Source of the DNA: an uncultured Peptostreptococcaceae bacterium
Lineage (GTDB): Bacteria > Bacillota > Clostridia > Peptostreptococcales > Anaerovoracaceae
NCBI GenBank assembly: GCA_910588185.1
Contig: CAJUQR010000001.1
Span: forward strand, 186,001-250,000
Reading direction: 5' to 3'
Length of the DNA: 64,000 nucleotides
The notes beneath the pieces were generated by a model, which was given only the letters and a program-made list of their open reading frames with translations, was not told where the DNA came from and searched no databases. A program made the position numbers and the translations under genes. This document shows positions 1 through 8,279 of the stretch, in pieces. Every line of letters begins with the position of its first letter. Position 1 is the first letter of the stretch.

Positions 1-286
1 CTTTTTCTTTGATTATCCCAAACACTGTATCCCAGCCGTCTATACATTTCCATTCCTGAGCGAGATGTACTCTGATTACATTATAAAGCCAATCTTCATA
101 ATATTTCATGGCTCCTTCAAAATCAAGACCTCTTTTCTTTAATTGTTCTACATCAAACTCAGCAAATTCTACAGTAACCTTGCAGCGTCTACGAGGTTCT
201 TTATCTAGTCCGTCCGGAAAGTCCATGACAGCCACATCTACGTAATTGTGAAAAGGTTTATCTGGTATAAGTTTAATTTCTTTCAT
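1..286 (-). CDS. Hypothetical protein, 3' end cut by window edge
   Basis: Minus-strand reading frame opening with ATG at 286 (protein begins MKEIKLIPDK) and running without a stop for 95 codons to position 1, so the C-terminus lies outside the window. It starts 4 bases after the stop codon of the phosphoribosyltransferase gene and is probably co-transcribed with it. The visible part is acidic/basic mixed, soluble, with no membrane segment or signal peptide. I do not recognise the family and assign no function. Confidence 0.7.
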   Translation of the reverse strand, partial: MKEIKLIPDKPFHNYVDVAVMDFPDGLDKEPRRRCKVTVEFAEFDVEQLKKRGLDFEGAMKYYEDWLYNVIRVHLAQEWKCIDGWDTVFGIIKEK

Positions 287-290
287 ATAC

Positions 291-842
291 TTATTTTATA
301 CTGCCATCTGGATTAAATACAGGCAATTTTTGGATAAAAATAATGTCTTCTCTATCTGCAGCTTCACCTTCTGCAAGAACAGCCATACGTCCTACTATAT
401 TCCCTCCAACTTGATTTACCAAAGTTTCAATAGACTTTAAAGACTCTCCTGTACTTATAACATCATCAACTATAAGTACTCTTTTCCCTCTCATTTGGTC
501 TGCTTCCTTTTTTCCAATACATAATGTTTGGATATGATCTGTTGTTATTGAATCTACTTCAGTAGTTATGATATCTTGCATATATAGTTTAGGTCCTTTA
601 CGAGCTACAATATAATCACTCATTCCGGCTTGTCTCGTCATTTCGTAAACCAAAGGAATACCCTTTGATTCCGCTGTAATCATTATGTCGAATTCAGGAG
701 CTTTTTTAAGAAGTTCTGTCGCAGCCACCTTTGTAATTTCTACATCACCAAACATGATAAATGCGCCAATATACAAATCGTCTGTAACTTTACAAAGTGG
801 CAATTGTCTTTTTAATCCTGCTATATTCATTTCATAAAACAT
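291..842 (-). CDS. Purine (adenine-type) phosphoribosyltransferase
   Basis: Type I phosphoribosyltransferase of 183 aa. It should transfer phosphoribose from PRPP to a free purine base in the cytosol. The PRPP-binding loop is clear: VLIVDDVISTGES around residues 122-134, with the two acidic residues followed by the STGES phosphate loop. Length and overall pattern fit the adenine/xanthine PRTase group. The start at 842 is supported by a GAAAGGA ribosome site at 852-858; an internal Met at residue 5 is the only nearby alternative. The next gene upstream on the same strand is an NCS2 purine permease, which fits base salvage, although that gene has its own terminator in between. Exact base specificity cannot be read from sequence. 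Confidence 0.85.
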   Translation of the reverse strand: MFYEMNIAGLKRQLPLCKVTDDLYIGAFIMFGDVEITKVAATELLKKAPEFDIMITAESKGIPLVYEMTRQAGMSDYIVARKGPKLYMQDIITTEVDSITTDHIQTLCIGKKEADQMRGKRVLIVDDVISTGESLKSIETLVNQVGGNIVGRMAVLAEGEAADREDIIFIQKLPVFNPDGSIK

Positions 843-1220
843 AAGTGCTTTTCCTTTCTGATTTCAGCAATAATACTTTACAATTATACTCCCTCGATAA
901 ATCCCTTGCAAGACCTTAAAAGGTTAAACTTAGCATATATCTTATGCTTCCAAGCTATAATAAAAGGCTCTTTTTATCTTTTCTCACTATTTCCAAAAAT
1001 ACATGTCATTTAAGAGAATTTTGAGATAATTTTCTCACAGTTCCCCTATTTTTTAAATTTAAAGAGAAATTTATTACCCTTGTGCTGTCTTTTTCTCTAA
1101 TTTTTATTAAAAAATTGAATTTGAGAGAAAAAATATCGAATTTTTCTCTCAGAAGCACCTAATTAACCGAGTAAGTGAGAAAACCTAAAATATATTAGAA
1201 TATTCAAAGTCACAAACAAA
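843..1220. other. Gene-free AT-rich spacer with GAGAA/TTCTC inverted repeats
   Basis: No convincing reading frame. The stretch holds many GAGAA and TTCTC words, including a perfect 11-base inverted repeat, TGAGAGAAAAA at 1122-1132 and TTTTTCTCTCA at 1141-1151. TTTTCTCACT at 979-988 recurs inverted near 1174 and again at 9314. I see no purine riboswitch upstream of the phosphoribosyltransferase. Confidence 0.55.
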
Positions 1221-1251
1221 AAAGGCGGATGACACTACGCCATCCGCCTTT
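1221..1251 (-). terminator. Intrinsic terminator of the NCS2 permease gene
   Basis: Perfect 11-bp stem AAAGGCGGATG (1221-1231) / CATCCGCCTTT (1241-1251) with a 9-base loop, followed on the minus strand by a T-rich tail. Confidence 0.9.
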
Positions 1252-1261
1252 ATACAAAAGC

Positions 1262-2665
1262 TTACATTGTTATAAACACAAATTTCAAGCAGAATAATAA
1301 TCCGATTACTGCTACCATAATATCTCTCTTTTCAAATTTTCCTGTACAAAGAGTAATGATAGTATAAGCAATTGATCCGATTCCAATACCGTTAGCTATA
1401 GAATAAGTTAAAGGCATCATAATCAAAGTCAAGAACGCTGGTGCTGCTGATCTCATATCTGACATGTCAACATTTTTGAAGTTTCCAAGCATCAATACAC
1501 CTACATATATAAGCGCCGGTGCTGTTGCACATCCCGGAACTATGCTGGCAAGCGGACTTAAGAATAAACATACGAAGAAGCAAGCTGATACTATTAAACT
1601 TGTAAGTCCCGTTCTTCCGCCTGCTGCAACACCTGAAGCAGATTCTACGAAAGTTGTACAAGTTGAAGTTCCCATAACTGCTCCTGCAACTGTAGCAACT
1701 GAGTCACAAGTCATACACTTGTCCAAATCTTCAGGGTCGCCGTTTTCATCAAGCATTCCTGCCTGTGAAGCAGTTCCGTAAAGAGTTCCGATAGTATCAA
1801 ACATGTCAACCAAGCAGAAAGTAATTATATACATAATTGCGCTAAATACTCCGCCAACAAAAGCAGGGCTGAAAGCATGTTCCCATGATGAGCCTTTAAA
1901 TACTCCTGCGATACCTACTTCTGTAAAGTCTTTAAATGACTGTCCAATCTGTGCCATATCAAAGGAAGGAGTAGTTCCTGTTACTATGTAATAAAGAACT
2001 GTAGTTGCGATAATTCCTATAATAACATTTCCTTTAACGTTAAGTTTTTGGAATATAACAATAATTAAAAATCCTACAAGCGCAAGTAATGCAGGCACTA
2101 CTGTCATAATTCCGTCCCCATTTATTGCCCCATGAATATCAACAAACTGTGTTAAAGTATACTGATTATCCTGTATAATACCTACATTCTGGAATCCGAT
2201 GTATGTAATAAACAGACCAATACCTGCCGGAATAGCTTTTTTAAGGCATTCAGGCATCGCTTTGGCAATATATTGTCTTGCTCCTGTTACAGAAAGAATC
2301 ATAAAAATTATACCGGAAATCAAGATAATAACAAGACCTGCCTGATACCCTTGCACCGCATCTCCTCCTGAAATAACTTGAGGTAGTACAAAGCTTACAA
2401 AGAAGAATGAGTTAAGTCCCATTCCACAAGCCTGTGCAAAAGGTTTTTTAGCATATAAAGCCATAAGCAGCGTACCTATAGTTGCCGCCAATATTGATGC
2501 AACATATACTGCATTCCAAATATTATCCAGTCCCGGCGTAAATCCGGTTACCTGATTAGGATTTACAAATACGATATATGCCATCGCAAAGAATGTAGTA
2601 AAGCCCGCAATAATTTCGGTCTTTACACTGGAGCCATGCTCCGAAATTTTGAAAAATTTGTCCAT
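1262..2665 (-). CDS. NCS2-family purine permease (AzgA/PbuG type)
   Basis: 467-aa polytopic membrane protein that should import hypoxanthine, guanine or adenine by proton symport. The N-terminus (MDKFFKISEHGSSVKTE) followed by GFTTFFAMAYIVFVNP is typical of the AzgA-like branch of NCS2. The helix-breaking signatures GMGLNSFF near residue 82 and DMFDTIGTLYG near 289 are present, and 12 or more hydrophobic segments fill the length. The ribosome site GAAAGGAAAC is just upstream. It is monocistronic: a terminator follows directly, and the neighbouring phosphoribosyltransferase gene lies 420 bases downstream. Family assignment is firm; the substrate is inferred. Confidence 0.92.
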   Translation of the reverse strand: MDKFFKISEHGSSVKTEIIAGFTTFFAMAYIVFVNPNQVTGFTPGLDNIWNAVYVASILAATIGTLLMALYAKKPFAQACGMGLNSFFFVSFVLPQVISGGDAVQGYQAGLVIILISGIIFMILSVTGARQYIAKAMPECLKKAIPAGIGLFITYIGFQNVGIIQDNQYTLTQFVDIHGAINGDGIMTVVPALLALVGFLIIVIFQKLNVKGNVIIGIIATTVLYYIVTGTTPSFDMAQIGQSFKDFTEVGIAGVFKGSSWEHAFSPAFVGGVFSAIMYIITFCLVDMFDTIGTLYGTASQAGMLDENGDPEDLDKCMTCDSVATVAGAVMGTSTCTTFVESASGVAAGGRTGLTSLIVSACFFVCLFLSPLASIVPGCATAPALIYVGVLMLGNFKNVDMSDMRSAAPAFLTLIMMPLTYSIANGIGIGSIAYTIITLCTGKFEKRDIMVAVIGLLFCLKFVFITM

Positions 2666-2778
2666 TAATTGTTTCCTTTCTAATAAAAAATTGATACCTT
2701 GTAAAATAAAACAGACATTCCTTTTATATCATTTTTCGACATTTTTTGCAATGCCTTAATAAAATTTACCAGAAATAT

Positions 2779-2810
2779 AAAAGCCTTGTCTCTTCATAGA
2801 AACAAGGCTC
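2779..2810 (-). terminator. Terminator after the HD hydrolase gene
   Basis: Stem AGCCTTGT (2782-2789) / ACAAGGCT (2802-2809), extended by mismatched GA pairs. On the minus strand it is followed by TTTTAT, so it ends the EamA-HD operon. Confidence 0.75.
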
Positions 2811-2840
2811 TCTACTTTTATTAATTTATTTTTATTATAA

Positions 2841-3392
2841 TTAAACATCTTCACATGTTTTCATCGCTTCCAACGTCTCATTCAAAAGAACATCCAGCTC
2901 CCAGCCAAGCATTTCAGCACCCTTTATAATAACATCTCTGTCACAGCCGGCGGCAAATCTTTTATCCTTGAATTTTTTCTTTAATGACTTAAGCTCCATA
3001 TCTTTACAGCTTTTAGAAGGTCTCATCAAGGCCGCCGCACCTATAAGCCCTGTCAACTCGTCACAAGCAAAAAGAACTTTCTCCATCTCATGTTCAGGCT
3101 CTACATCTGAACAAAGCCCATATCCATGAGAAACTACAGCATGAATCATCTTTTCTTCAACTCCTGCATCTTTAAGTAATTCAGGGGCTTTCTTGCAATG
3201 TTCTTCAGGCCACATTTCAAAATCTATATCATGAAGAAGACCTGCCATTCCCCAAAACTCCACCTCATTGCCATATCCAAGCTTCTCGGCAAAGTACCGC
3301 ATAGTTCCTTCTACCATTTTTCCATGATGAATGTGAAAATCGTCTTTATTATATTTTTTTAACAACTCTAGAGCTTCTTCTCTTGTTAACAT
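2841..3392 (-). CDS. HD-domain hydrolase
   Basis: 183-aa soluble HD-superfamily metal-dependent phosphohydrolase. The metal-binding elements appear in order: an early His (DFHIHHG near residue 18), the HD doublet in LLHDIDFE near 52, a later His in VSHGYG near 88 and an Asp in CDELTGL near 109. The substrate could be a nucleotide or other phosphoester; sequence does not tell. It starts 3 bases after the stop of the EamA transporter gene, so the two are co-transcribed and probably translationally coupled. A terminator follows. Confidence 0.85.
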   Translation of the reverse strand: MLTREEALELLKKYNKDDFHIHHGKMVEGTMRYFAEKLGYGNEVEFWGMAGLLHDIDFEMWPEEHCKKAPELLKDAGVEEKMIHAVVSHGYGLCSDVEPEHEMEKVLFACDELTGLIGAAALMRPSKSCKDMELKSLKKKFKDKRFAAGCDRDVIIKGAEMLGWELDVLLNETLEAMKTCEDV

Positions 3393-3395
3393 TTT

Positions 3396-4313
3396 CTATA
3401 CCTCTTTCTTTTTTCTCTCAGGAAGCTGCGATATTATTACAGCTGAAAAAATAATTACACATCCTAGTATTTCTCTTGGTGACATAACTTCCCCAAGCAG
3501 TATAGTTCCACTCAATACTGCAAACGCAGATTCCAAACTCATAATAAGAGAAGCAACTGTAGGCTCTGCATGTTTTTGTGCTATAACCTGGAACGTATAT
3601 CCTACTCCGCTGGAAAGCACACCTGCATACAATATAGGCATCCAGCAATCAAGTATAGCTTCCAAATTAGGGGTTTCAAATATAGCCATACATATAAGCC
3701 CCAAAATGCCTGATGTCATAAACTGTATACACGATAGTTTAACGCCATCTGCCTTGGTTATAAAATAATCAACCGTCATAATATGTACTGCAAAACATAC
3801 TGCACATATAAGAACCAACATGTCTCCGAATGCCAAGCTAAACGATTTGTCCGTCATGCACAAAAGATAGAGTCCTATTGCGCCCAAAACTACACAAAGC
3901 CACATTATTGGTCTGACTCTCTTCTTTAAGAGGATGCTTAAAATCGGCACAACTACAACATAAAGAGTTGTAATAAACCCCGCTTTGCCAGCAGTAGTAT
4001 AACTTACTCCAAACTGCTGAAAAGAGCTTGCAATAAAAAGCACTGTACCGCAGCATATACCGCCTATGAGAACCATTTTCTTTTGTTTTGCTTTTTCTTC
4101 CTCTGTAGGTACTTCTGTCACTTCCTCTTTAGACTTGCTCTTATCCATTATAAAAATTACAGGAATAAGAACCAGCCCGCCTATAAGGGTACGTATGCCG
4201 TTGAAAGTAAACGGTCCGATATAATCCATCCCGCTCTTTTGTGCCACAAAAGCCGAACCCCATATGAATGCGGTAATCAACAGCAAAATGTTACTTTGCA
4301 TCTTCTTGCTCAT
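3396..4313 (-). CDS. DMT-family (EamA) metabolite exporter
   Basis: 305-aa inner-membrane protein with about ten hydrophobic helices arranged as two EamA repeats. The first begins LLLITAFIWGSAFVAQKSG, the second contains AVCFAVHIMTVDYF and YTFQVIAQKHAEPTVASLI. A short charged loop near residues 60-80 (KSKEEVTEVPTEEEKAKQK) separates helices 2 and 3. Proteins of this kind export amino acids, purines or other small metabolites; specificity is unknown. It is the first gene of a two-gene operon with the HD hydrolase. The C-terminal PERKKK tail is cytosolic. Confidence 0.88.
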   Translation of the reverse strand: MSKKMQSNILLLITAFIWGSAFVAQKSGMDYIGPFTFNGIRTLIGGLVLIPVIFIMDKSKSKEEVTEVPTEEEKAKQKKMVLIGGICCGTVLFIASSFQQFGVSYTTAGKAGFITTLYVVVVPILSILLKKRVRPIMWLCVVLGAIGLYLLCMTDKSFSLAFGDMLVLICAVCFAVHIMTVDYFITKADGVKLSCIQFMTSGILGLICMAIFETPNLEAILDCWMPILYAGVLSSGVGYTFQVIAQKHAEPTVASLIMSLESAFAVLSGTILLGEVMSPREILGCVIIFSAVIISQLPERKKKEV

Positions 4314-4428
4314 AATTTACTTCCTCTTCTAATTGAATTATTAAGCCACATCTAAAGTTTATCAAAAAACACCAACTTGCGCAATATGTACCCATTCTCT
4401 TCCATGTATCTTTTTTTCAGTGGGTTTT

Positions 4429-4525
4429 TATGGTATAATGATTGCTGAGATTTAAGTATATCGGTGTTGCCGCAGGGAAGCAATTATTGAATCATAGCAA
4501 TATATCCCTGCAGCTATGGTATAAT
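4429..4525 (+). repeat. Structured palindromic repeat, copy A
   Basis: 97-bp element bounded at both ends by TATGGTATAAT. Inside are three possible stems. Stem 1 is AATGATTGC / GCAATTATT. Hairpin 2 is CGGT-GTT-GCCG. Hairpin 3 is CATAGC / GCTATG, whose loop carries TCCCTG complementary to CAGGGA just before the 3' side of stem 1 (a pseudoknot). Copies B and 52574-52667 keep these pairings with changed bases. Confidence 0.85.
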
Positions 4526-4611
4526 CATTGCGTTGATTTAATTATATCGACTTCGTCGCAAGGTAGCAATGATTGAAACCCAGCAAAATATCTTTGCAGC
4601 TGGGTTATAAT
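4515..4611 (+). repeat. Structured palindromic repeat, copy B
   Basis: Shares its left TATGGTATAAT with the right end of copy A, so the units are head-to-tail. Compared with copy A, stem 1 is AATCATTGC / GCAATGATT, hairpin 2 is CGAC-TTC-GTCG, and hairpin 3 is ACCCAGC / GCTGGGT. Each change on one side is compensated on the other. The pseudoknot is weaker here (CAAGG with CTTTG). Confidence 0.85.
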
Positions 4612-4735
4612 ACCCTCACGGCGCTAGCAAAATCGAAGATTTTGGCGCCTGAGAGAACATTGAATCATAATTTCTGTGCTTTTAGCACAGGCAGCTACCG
4701 CTGCTGCGGCATAAATGCCGCAATTATGGTATAAT
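4604..4735 (+). repeat. Structured palindromic repeat, enlarged copy C
   Basis: Same TATAAT borders, but 132 bp. Stem 1 is CTCA-GGCGC with GCGCC-TGAG, enclosing CAAAATC-GAA-GATTTTG. The outer 3' hairpin ATCATAATT / AATTATGGT encloses three extra hairpins: CTGTGC/GCACAG, GCAGC/GCTGC and TGCGGCAT/ATGCCGCA. Confidence 0.7.
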
Positions 4736-4790
4736 GAACGCATTGATTGCATTTACAGCTTCACTTCAGCGAAGCAACCAATTTGTTGTC
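4725..4790 (+). repeat. Truncated repeat copy D
   Basis: Begins with TATGGTATAATGAACGC, as the 52.6-kb copy does on the minus strand. It then keeps only an ATTGATTGC / GCAACCAAT stem around GCTTC-GAAGC and lacks the right half. Confidence 0.55.
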
Positions 4791-4985
4791 AAAAATCAAC
4801 TTTTTCACAAAACTTGACAACATAAACGTACAAATTTAGTCGAAATCTGTCGAATCAGATACCGCAAGTGACAAAATTTATAAAAACAATATCAAAAAGT
4901 CAACAAAACAGCCAAAATGTTGTAAAAATCAATCCAAATTCGTTATTTTTGTCAACGCACAGTAACAGTCACGAATAACAATATC
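4780..4985 (+). repeat. GTCAAC-rich block, copy 1
   Basis: Non-coding stretch dense in GTCAAC, GTTGTC, GTCGAA and GTGACA words. Its last ~110 bases align in order and spacing with the minus strand of 52325-52560. The shared segments are GTCGAAATnTGTCGAA, then TGACA, then AGTCAACAAAA, then AAAATGTTGnAAAAA, then TTTTGTCAACG. It sits directly between the palindromic array and the next gene, as does the second copy. Confidence 0.75.
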
Positions 4986-5012
4986 AAATATTCCAAACAA
5001 AAGGATTTATAT

Positions 5013-5789
5013 ATGCTCAATTTAAAAGATAAATTATATATATCAACATTTCAAGAAAACGCATTGGAGACAGCAAAATCATACGGTCTTGGTATTGAAT
5101 TTAATCACACATGTATATCTCAAGCTCTGGACGAAATAAATATCAAAAAAACTATCGCCTCCATGCAAAATGACTTTAACTTTGTGGGTTACAAAAATGC
5201 CATTGTTCATGGACCCTTTACAGAAATCCACCCTGCCGCCATTGATCATAGAGCAAGACAGATGGCAAAAGAACGTCTAAACGAAACTTTCACAATATGT
5301 CAAGTCCTGGGTGTCAATCAAATGGTAGTTCACACGGGCTGGATGCCTTTTATATACTTTAAAGAATGGCAAGCAGAAAACAGCGCTGTCTTCTGGCAGG
5401 ATTTTATGTCTGATAAGCCTTCTGATTTTAATATCTATATAGAAAACGTTCTTGAAGATGAACCCTTTATGATGTCAGACATGATGCGACGCATCCAAGA
5501 TAGGCGCATAAAACTATGCCTTGATACAGGTCATGCAAACGCAATGACACAAAAAAACATTTCCGTGGAAATGTGGATAAAAGAGCTCGCTCCTTACATC
5601 TCCCATTTTCATTTACATAACAATTACGGTGATAACGATGAACATGGCAACTTTGAGTCCGGCTCAATGAACATGATTTCCATCTTTAATACAATTGAAT
5701 CGCATTGCACGAATGATGTTACTTTTACCATAGAAGCAGGGGACTGTTTATCTTGTGCAAAATGGATTAAAAACAATGGATATTTATAA
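5013..5789 (+). CDS. TIM-barrel sugar isomerase/epimerase-like protein
   Basis: 258-aa protein of the AP endonuclease 2/xylose-isomerase-like TIM-barrel superfamily. Metal-ligand motifs visible in order are HGPF near residue 69, HTGW near 108, IENVLEDEP near 143, LDTGHANA near 169 and HFHLHNN near 195, then a late IEAGD near 244. These proteins isomerise sugars or act on related substrates; the specific reaction is not evident. Only 12 bases separate it from cobT, so it leads the cobalamin operon and may have a related role, but no known cobalamin step is performed by this family as far as I know. The ribosome site AAAAGGA precedes the ATG. Confidence 0.8.
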   Translation: MLNLKDKLYISTFQENALETAKSYGLGIEFNHTCISQALDEINIKKTIASMQNDFNFVGYKNAIVHGPFTEIHPAAIDHRARQMAKERLNETFTICQVLGVNQMVVHTGWMPFIYFKEWQAENSAVFWQDFMSDKPSDFNIYIENVLEDEPFMMSDMMRRIQDRRIKLCLDTGHANAMTQKNISVEMWIKELAPYISHFHLHNNYGDNDEHGNFESGSMNMISIFNTIESHCTNDVTFTIEAGDCLSCAKWIKNNGYL

Positions 5790-5801
5790 AGGAGTACTGT
5801 T

Positions 5802-6932
5802 ATGGAAAATAAATTAAATGAAATATTAAATTCAATCGAAAAAGATGCCAATCTAATAAGCACCGCTGTAGAAGAGGCTTCAGCTCGCCAAAAAGTTTTG
5901 GCTAAGCCTACAGGCGCTCTCGGCTCTCTTGAAGACATCTCTATAAAACTTGCAGGAATAACAGGCAAAGTTAAAAATTCTATAAATAAAAAAGCCATAG
6001 TAATCATGTCTGCCGATAACGGTGTGGTGGAAGAAGGCGTGGCATCTGCACCTCAATCTGTAACACTTTCTCAAACTATTAATTTTACCAGACGTTTAAC
6101 AGGTGTAGGCTCTATGGCTAAATACTTTGATATTGATCTGCTTGTAATAGATTTAGGCGTTAAACTACCTATACCTAAAGGGCTCTATACCGATTCTATG
6201 ACAGAAGGAAACAGACTTACATCTAAGATTTTTAACAATCATCTAGGTGATGGAACAAAAAATCTTGCAAAAGAAGATGCTATGACAAGAACTCAGGCTA
6301 TAAATGCTATCATGTGTGGATTCGAAGCTTCGTCAACCATAAAATCATGTGGATATGATATATTTGGCATAGGCGAAATGGGAATAGGAAATACCACTAC
6401 AAGCGCCTGCGTTCTTTCTGCGCTGACAGGAGCCGCTGCAAATCAAGTTGTGGGAAGAGGCGGAGGCCTCAACGATGAAGGTCTTATTAAAAAAATAGAT
6501 ATAGTAGAACACGCAGTTTCAGTATGTAAAGGCTGTGATATTATAGATATTTTGGCTAAAGTCGGCGGATTTGATATCTGCGCTATGACAGGTGCTTTTT
6601 TAGGGGCTGCATATAACAGACTTCCGGTTGTAATTGACGGTTACATATCGGCAGTTGCCGCACTGGCTGCCGTTCGCCTTGCTCCAAATACTATAAACTT
6701 CTTGTTCGGCTCTCATCTTTCAAAAGAACAAGGCTACAAAATAGCCATGGACTATATAGGCATAAAACCGTATTTTGATCTCGGCATGAGACTCGGTGAA
6801 GGCAGCGGATGTCCTATAAGCTTCAATATAATTGAAACCGCATGTGCTGCAATGAACGGAATGGCAACGTTTGATGAAGGCGCAATAGACGCAGATTATC
6901 TGTCTGAAGCTGAGAAAGGGAACTTTTTCTAA
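5802..6932 (+). CDS. cobT: Nicotinate-nucleotide:dimethylbenzimidazole phosphoribosyltransferase
   Basis: CobT activates the lower-ligand base of cobalamin by forming the alpha-ribotide from nicotinate mononucleotide. The 376-aa protein is slightly longer than the usual ~350. Typical segments are present: KPTGALGSLE near residue 35, SADNGVVEEGV near 69, GIGEMGIGNTTTSA near 189, VGRGGGLNDEG near 217, SAVAALAAVRLAP near 283 and the catalytic-Glu region MRLGEGSGCP near 330. The stop codon overlaps the cobU start (TAATG). The strand and spacing show a six-gene operon from 5013 to 9281. The base used need not be dimethylbenzimidazole in an anaerobe. Confidence 0.95.
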   Translation: MENKLNEILNSIEKDANLISTAVEEASARQKVLAKPTGALGSLEDISIKLAGITGKVKNSINKKAIVIMSADNGVVEEGVASAPQSVTLSQTINFTRRLTGVGSMAKYFDIDLLVIDLGVKLPIPKGLYTDSMTEGNRLTSKIFNNHLGDGTKNLAKEDAMTRTQAINAIMCGFEASSTIKSCGYDIFGIGEMGIGNTTTSACVLSALTGAAANQVVGRGGGLNDEGLIKKIDIVEHAVSVCKGCDIIDILAKVGGFDICAMTGAFLGAAYNRLPVVIDGYISAVAALAAVRLAPNTINFLFGSHLSKEQGYKIAMDYIGIKPYFDLGMRLGEGSGCPISFNIIETACAAMNGMATFDEGAIDADYLSEAEKGNFF

Positions 6933-7483
6933 TGAATATTTTTATCAGCGGAGGGTGCAAAAACGGCAAATCATATCATGCTCAGCATGTCGCTCAAAAA
7001 ATGGCACAAGAAAAAAATTTACCTTTATATTATCTTGCTACCATGATTCCTACAGACGAAGAAGATAATATAAGAATAAAACGTCATATTGCCGATCGCC
7101 AAGGCTGGGGATTTGAAACTATAGAACAAGGTCTTGACATATTAAAATGTCTTGAAGGTAAAACACTTTCAGGAGAAAAAGTAAATTCAAAAGGAGTTTT
7201 TCTTTTAGATAGCGTAACTGCGCTTCTTTCCAACGAAATGTTTAGAGCAGACGGTTCTGTTTTCACAGAAGCCCCGCAAAAAGTTTCAAGGGACTTAGTT
7301 GAATTTTGTAGACTTACAGGCAATACAGTATTTGTGTCAGATTACATTTACTCTGATGCTGCAAGATACGAAAAGTTCACGGAGGACTACCGCAAGGGTC
7401 TTGCTTTTATAGACAAAAATCTAGCTAAAACCTGCGATCAAGTAACAGAGGTATCTTATAGTTTTATCAATAATTATAAATAG
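6932..7483 (+). CDS. cobU: CobU-type adenosylcobinamide kinase/guanylyltransferase
   Basis: 183-aa P-loop protein placed in the CobU family. The N-terminal ISGGCKNGKSYHAQ contains the Walker A loop (GGCKNGKS), followed by LYYLATMIPTDEEDNIRIKRH, which matches the CobU ATM..D.E...RI..H pattern. The C-terminal third (VSDYIYSDAARYEKFTEDYRKG) occupies the place of the usual NEVG-GIVP-RD-GR segment but is divergent. The expected role is to phosphorylate adenosylcobinamide and then attach GMP. It starts inside the cobT stop codon. A second, shorter CobU-like protein lies three genes downstream, so the two may divide or share the function. Confidence 0.85.
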   Translation: MNIFISGGCKNGKSYHAQHVAQKMAQEKNLPLYYLATMIPTDEEDNIRIKRHIADRQGWGFETIEQGLDILKCLEGKTLSGEKVNSKGVFLLDSVTALLSNEMFRADGSVFTEAPQKVSRDLVEFCRLTGNTVFVSDYIYSDAARYEKFTEDYRKGLAFIDKNLAKTCDQVTEVSYSFINNYK

Positions 7484-7491
7484 GGGGATTT

Positions 7492-8259
7492 ATGAAATTT
7501 ATTACAGGATTATTTATGGCATGGGGGAATTTTTTATCAATACCTTGCCCTTTTAAAAGATGGGATGCGGATTTGAAAAATTATATGCTGGGATTTTTGC
7601 CTACAATAGGCTTTATTTTGGGAGGAGTTTGGTCAGGTCTTTGTATACTGTTTGTATGGCTTGGCTTACCTTTCTTCATTTTATCATTTGTACTCACTTT
7701 TATACTGTTTGCCCTTTGCGGCTTCTTGCACCTGGATGGTTTCATGGACTGCAGTGACGCTATTTTATCACGCAGAACCCTCGAAGAAAAGCAGGCAATA
7801 TTAAAAGATTCTCACTGCGGTGCTTTTGCTGTGGTCAGCGTGATATTTGTGATTTTAGGATATTTTTGCTGCATAGCTACCGCCCTTGGAAGCGGTATAG
7901 ATTTTACAGAGCTGTGGCTCATACCCATAGTCAGCAGATCATTTGCAGGCATAAATGTCCTGCTAAGCAGACCTATCGGCCACAGTCAATACGCTCAAGG
8001 CAAAGGAGCGGAGAATAACTCCCAAAAGAAAAAAGTTGTAGTTATCATGTTTGTGCAACTTATAATCTATATTGCTGCTGGTCTTTTTCTTGCTACTGAT
8101 ATAAAACCTATTCTTTTATCCATAGGCTTTACCGCAATTGTAACGTTTATTTCTATTGCATTTGCAAAAAGGTCTTTAGGCGGCATGAGCGGCGATATTG
8201 CAGGCTACGGAATCGTATTCGGCGAACTTGCCGGAGTTTTTGCCATGACTATCCTCTAA
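7492..8259 (+). CDS. cobS: Adenosylcobinamide-GDP ribazoletransferase (cobalamin synthase)
   Basis: 255-aa integral membrane enzyme that joins adenosylcobinamide-GDP to alpha-ribazole or its phosphate, the last assembly step. The CobS signature GFLHLDGFMDCSDA (near residue 78) holds the DGxxD metal-binding acids. It is followed by KDSHCGAFAVV, SRSFAG and, near the C-terminus, GGMSGDIAGYG, a region conserved in CobS. Five or more hydrophobic helices are present, as is usual. The length is normal. It starts 8 bases after cobU with a GGGGG-type ribosome site. Confidence 0.94.
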   Translation: MKFITGLFMAWGNFLSIPCPFKRWDADLKNYMLGFLPTIGFILGGVWSGLCILFVWLGLPFFILSFVLTFILFALCGFLHLDGFMDCSDAILSRRTLEEKQAILKDSHCGAFAVVSVIFVILGYFCCIATALGSGIDFTELWLIPIVSRSFAGINVLLSRPIGHSQYAQGKGAENNSQKKKVVVIMFVQLIIYIAAGLFLATDIKPILLSIGFTAIVTFISIAFAKRSLGGMSGDIAGYGIVFGELAGVFAMTIL

Positions 8260-8279
8260 CTTTAAAAGGAGAATATTAT

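Noticed and set aside
1464..1781. Plus-strand open frame of 105 codons inside the purine permease gene
   Set aside because: Antisense to a well-supported membrane protein, with no ribosome site and low-complexity Pro/Ser/Thr content.
4429..4790. CRISPR array
   Set aside because: Units share borders, differ in sequence with compensating changes, vary in length, and have no unique spacers of constant size.
4314..5012. Cobalamin riboswitch before the cob operon
   Set aside because: No Cbl-box-like GCCACTG segment or matching fold; the structured elements present are the palindromic repeats, which also occur before an unrelated gene.
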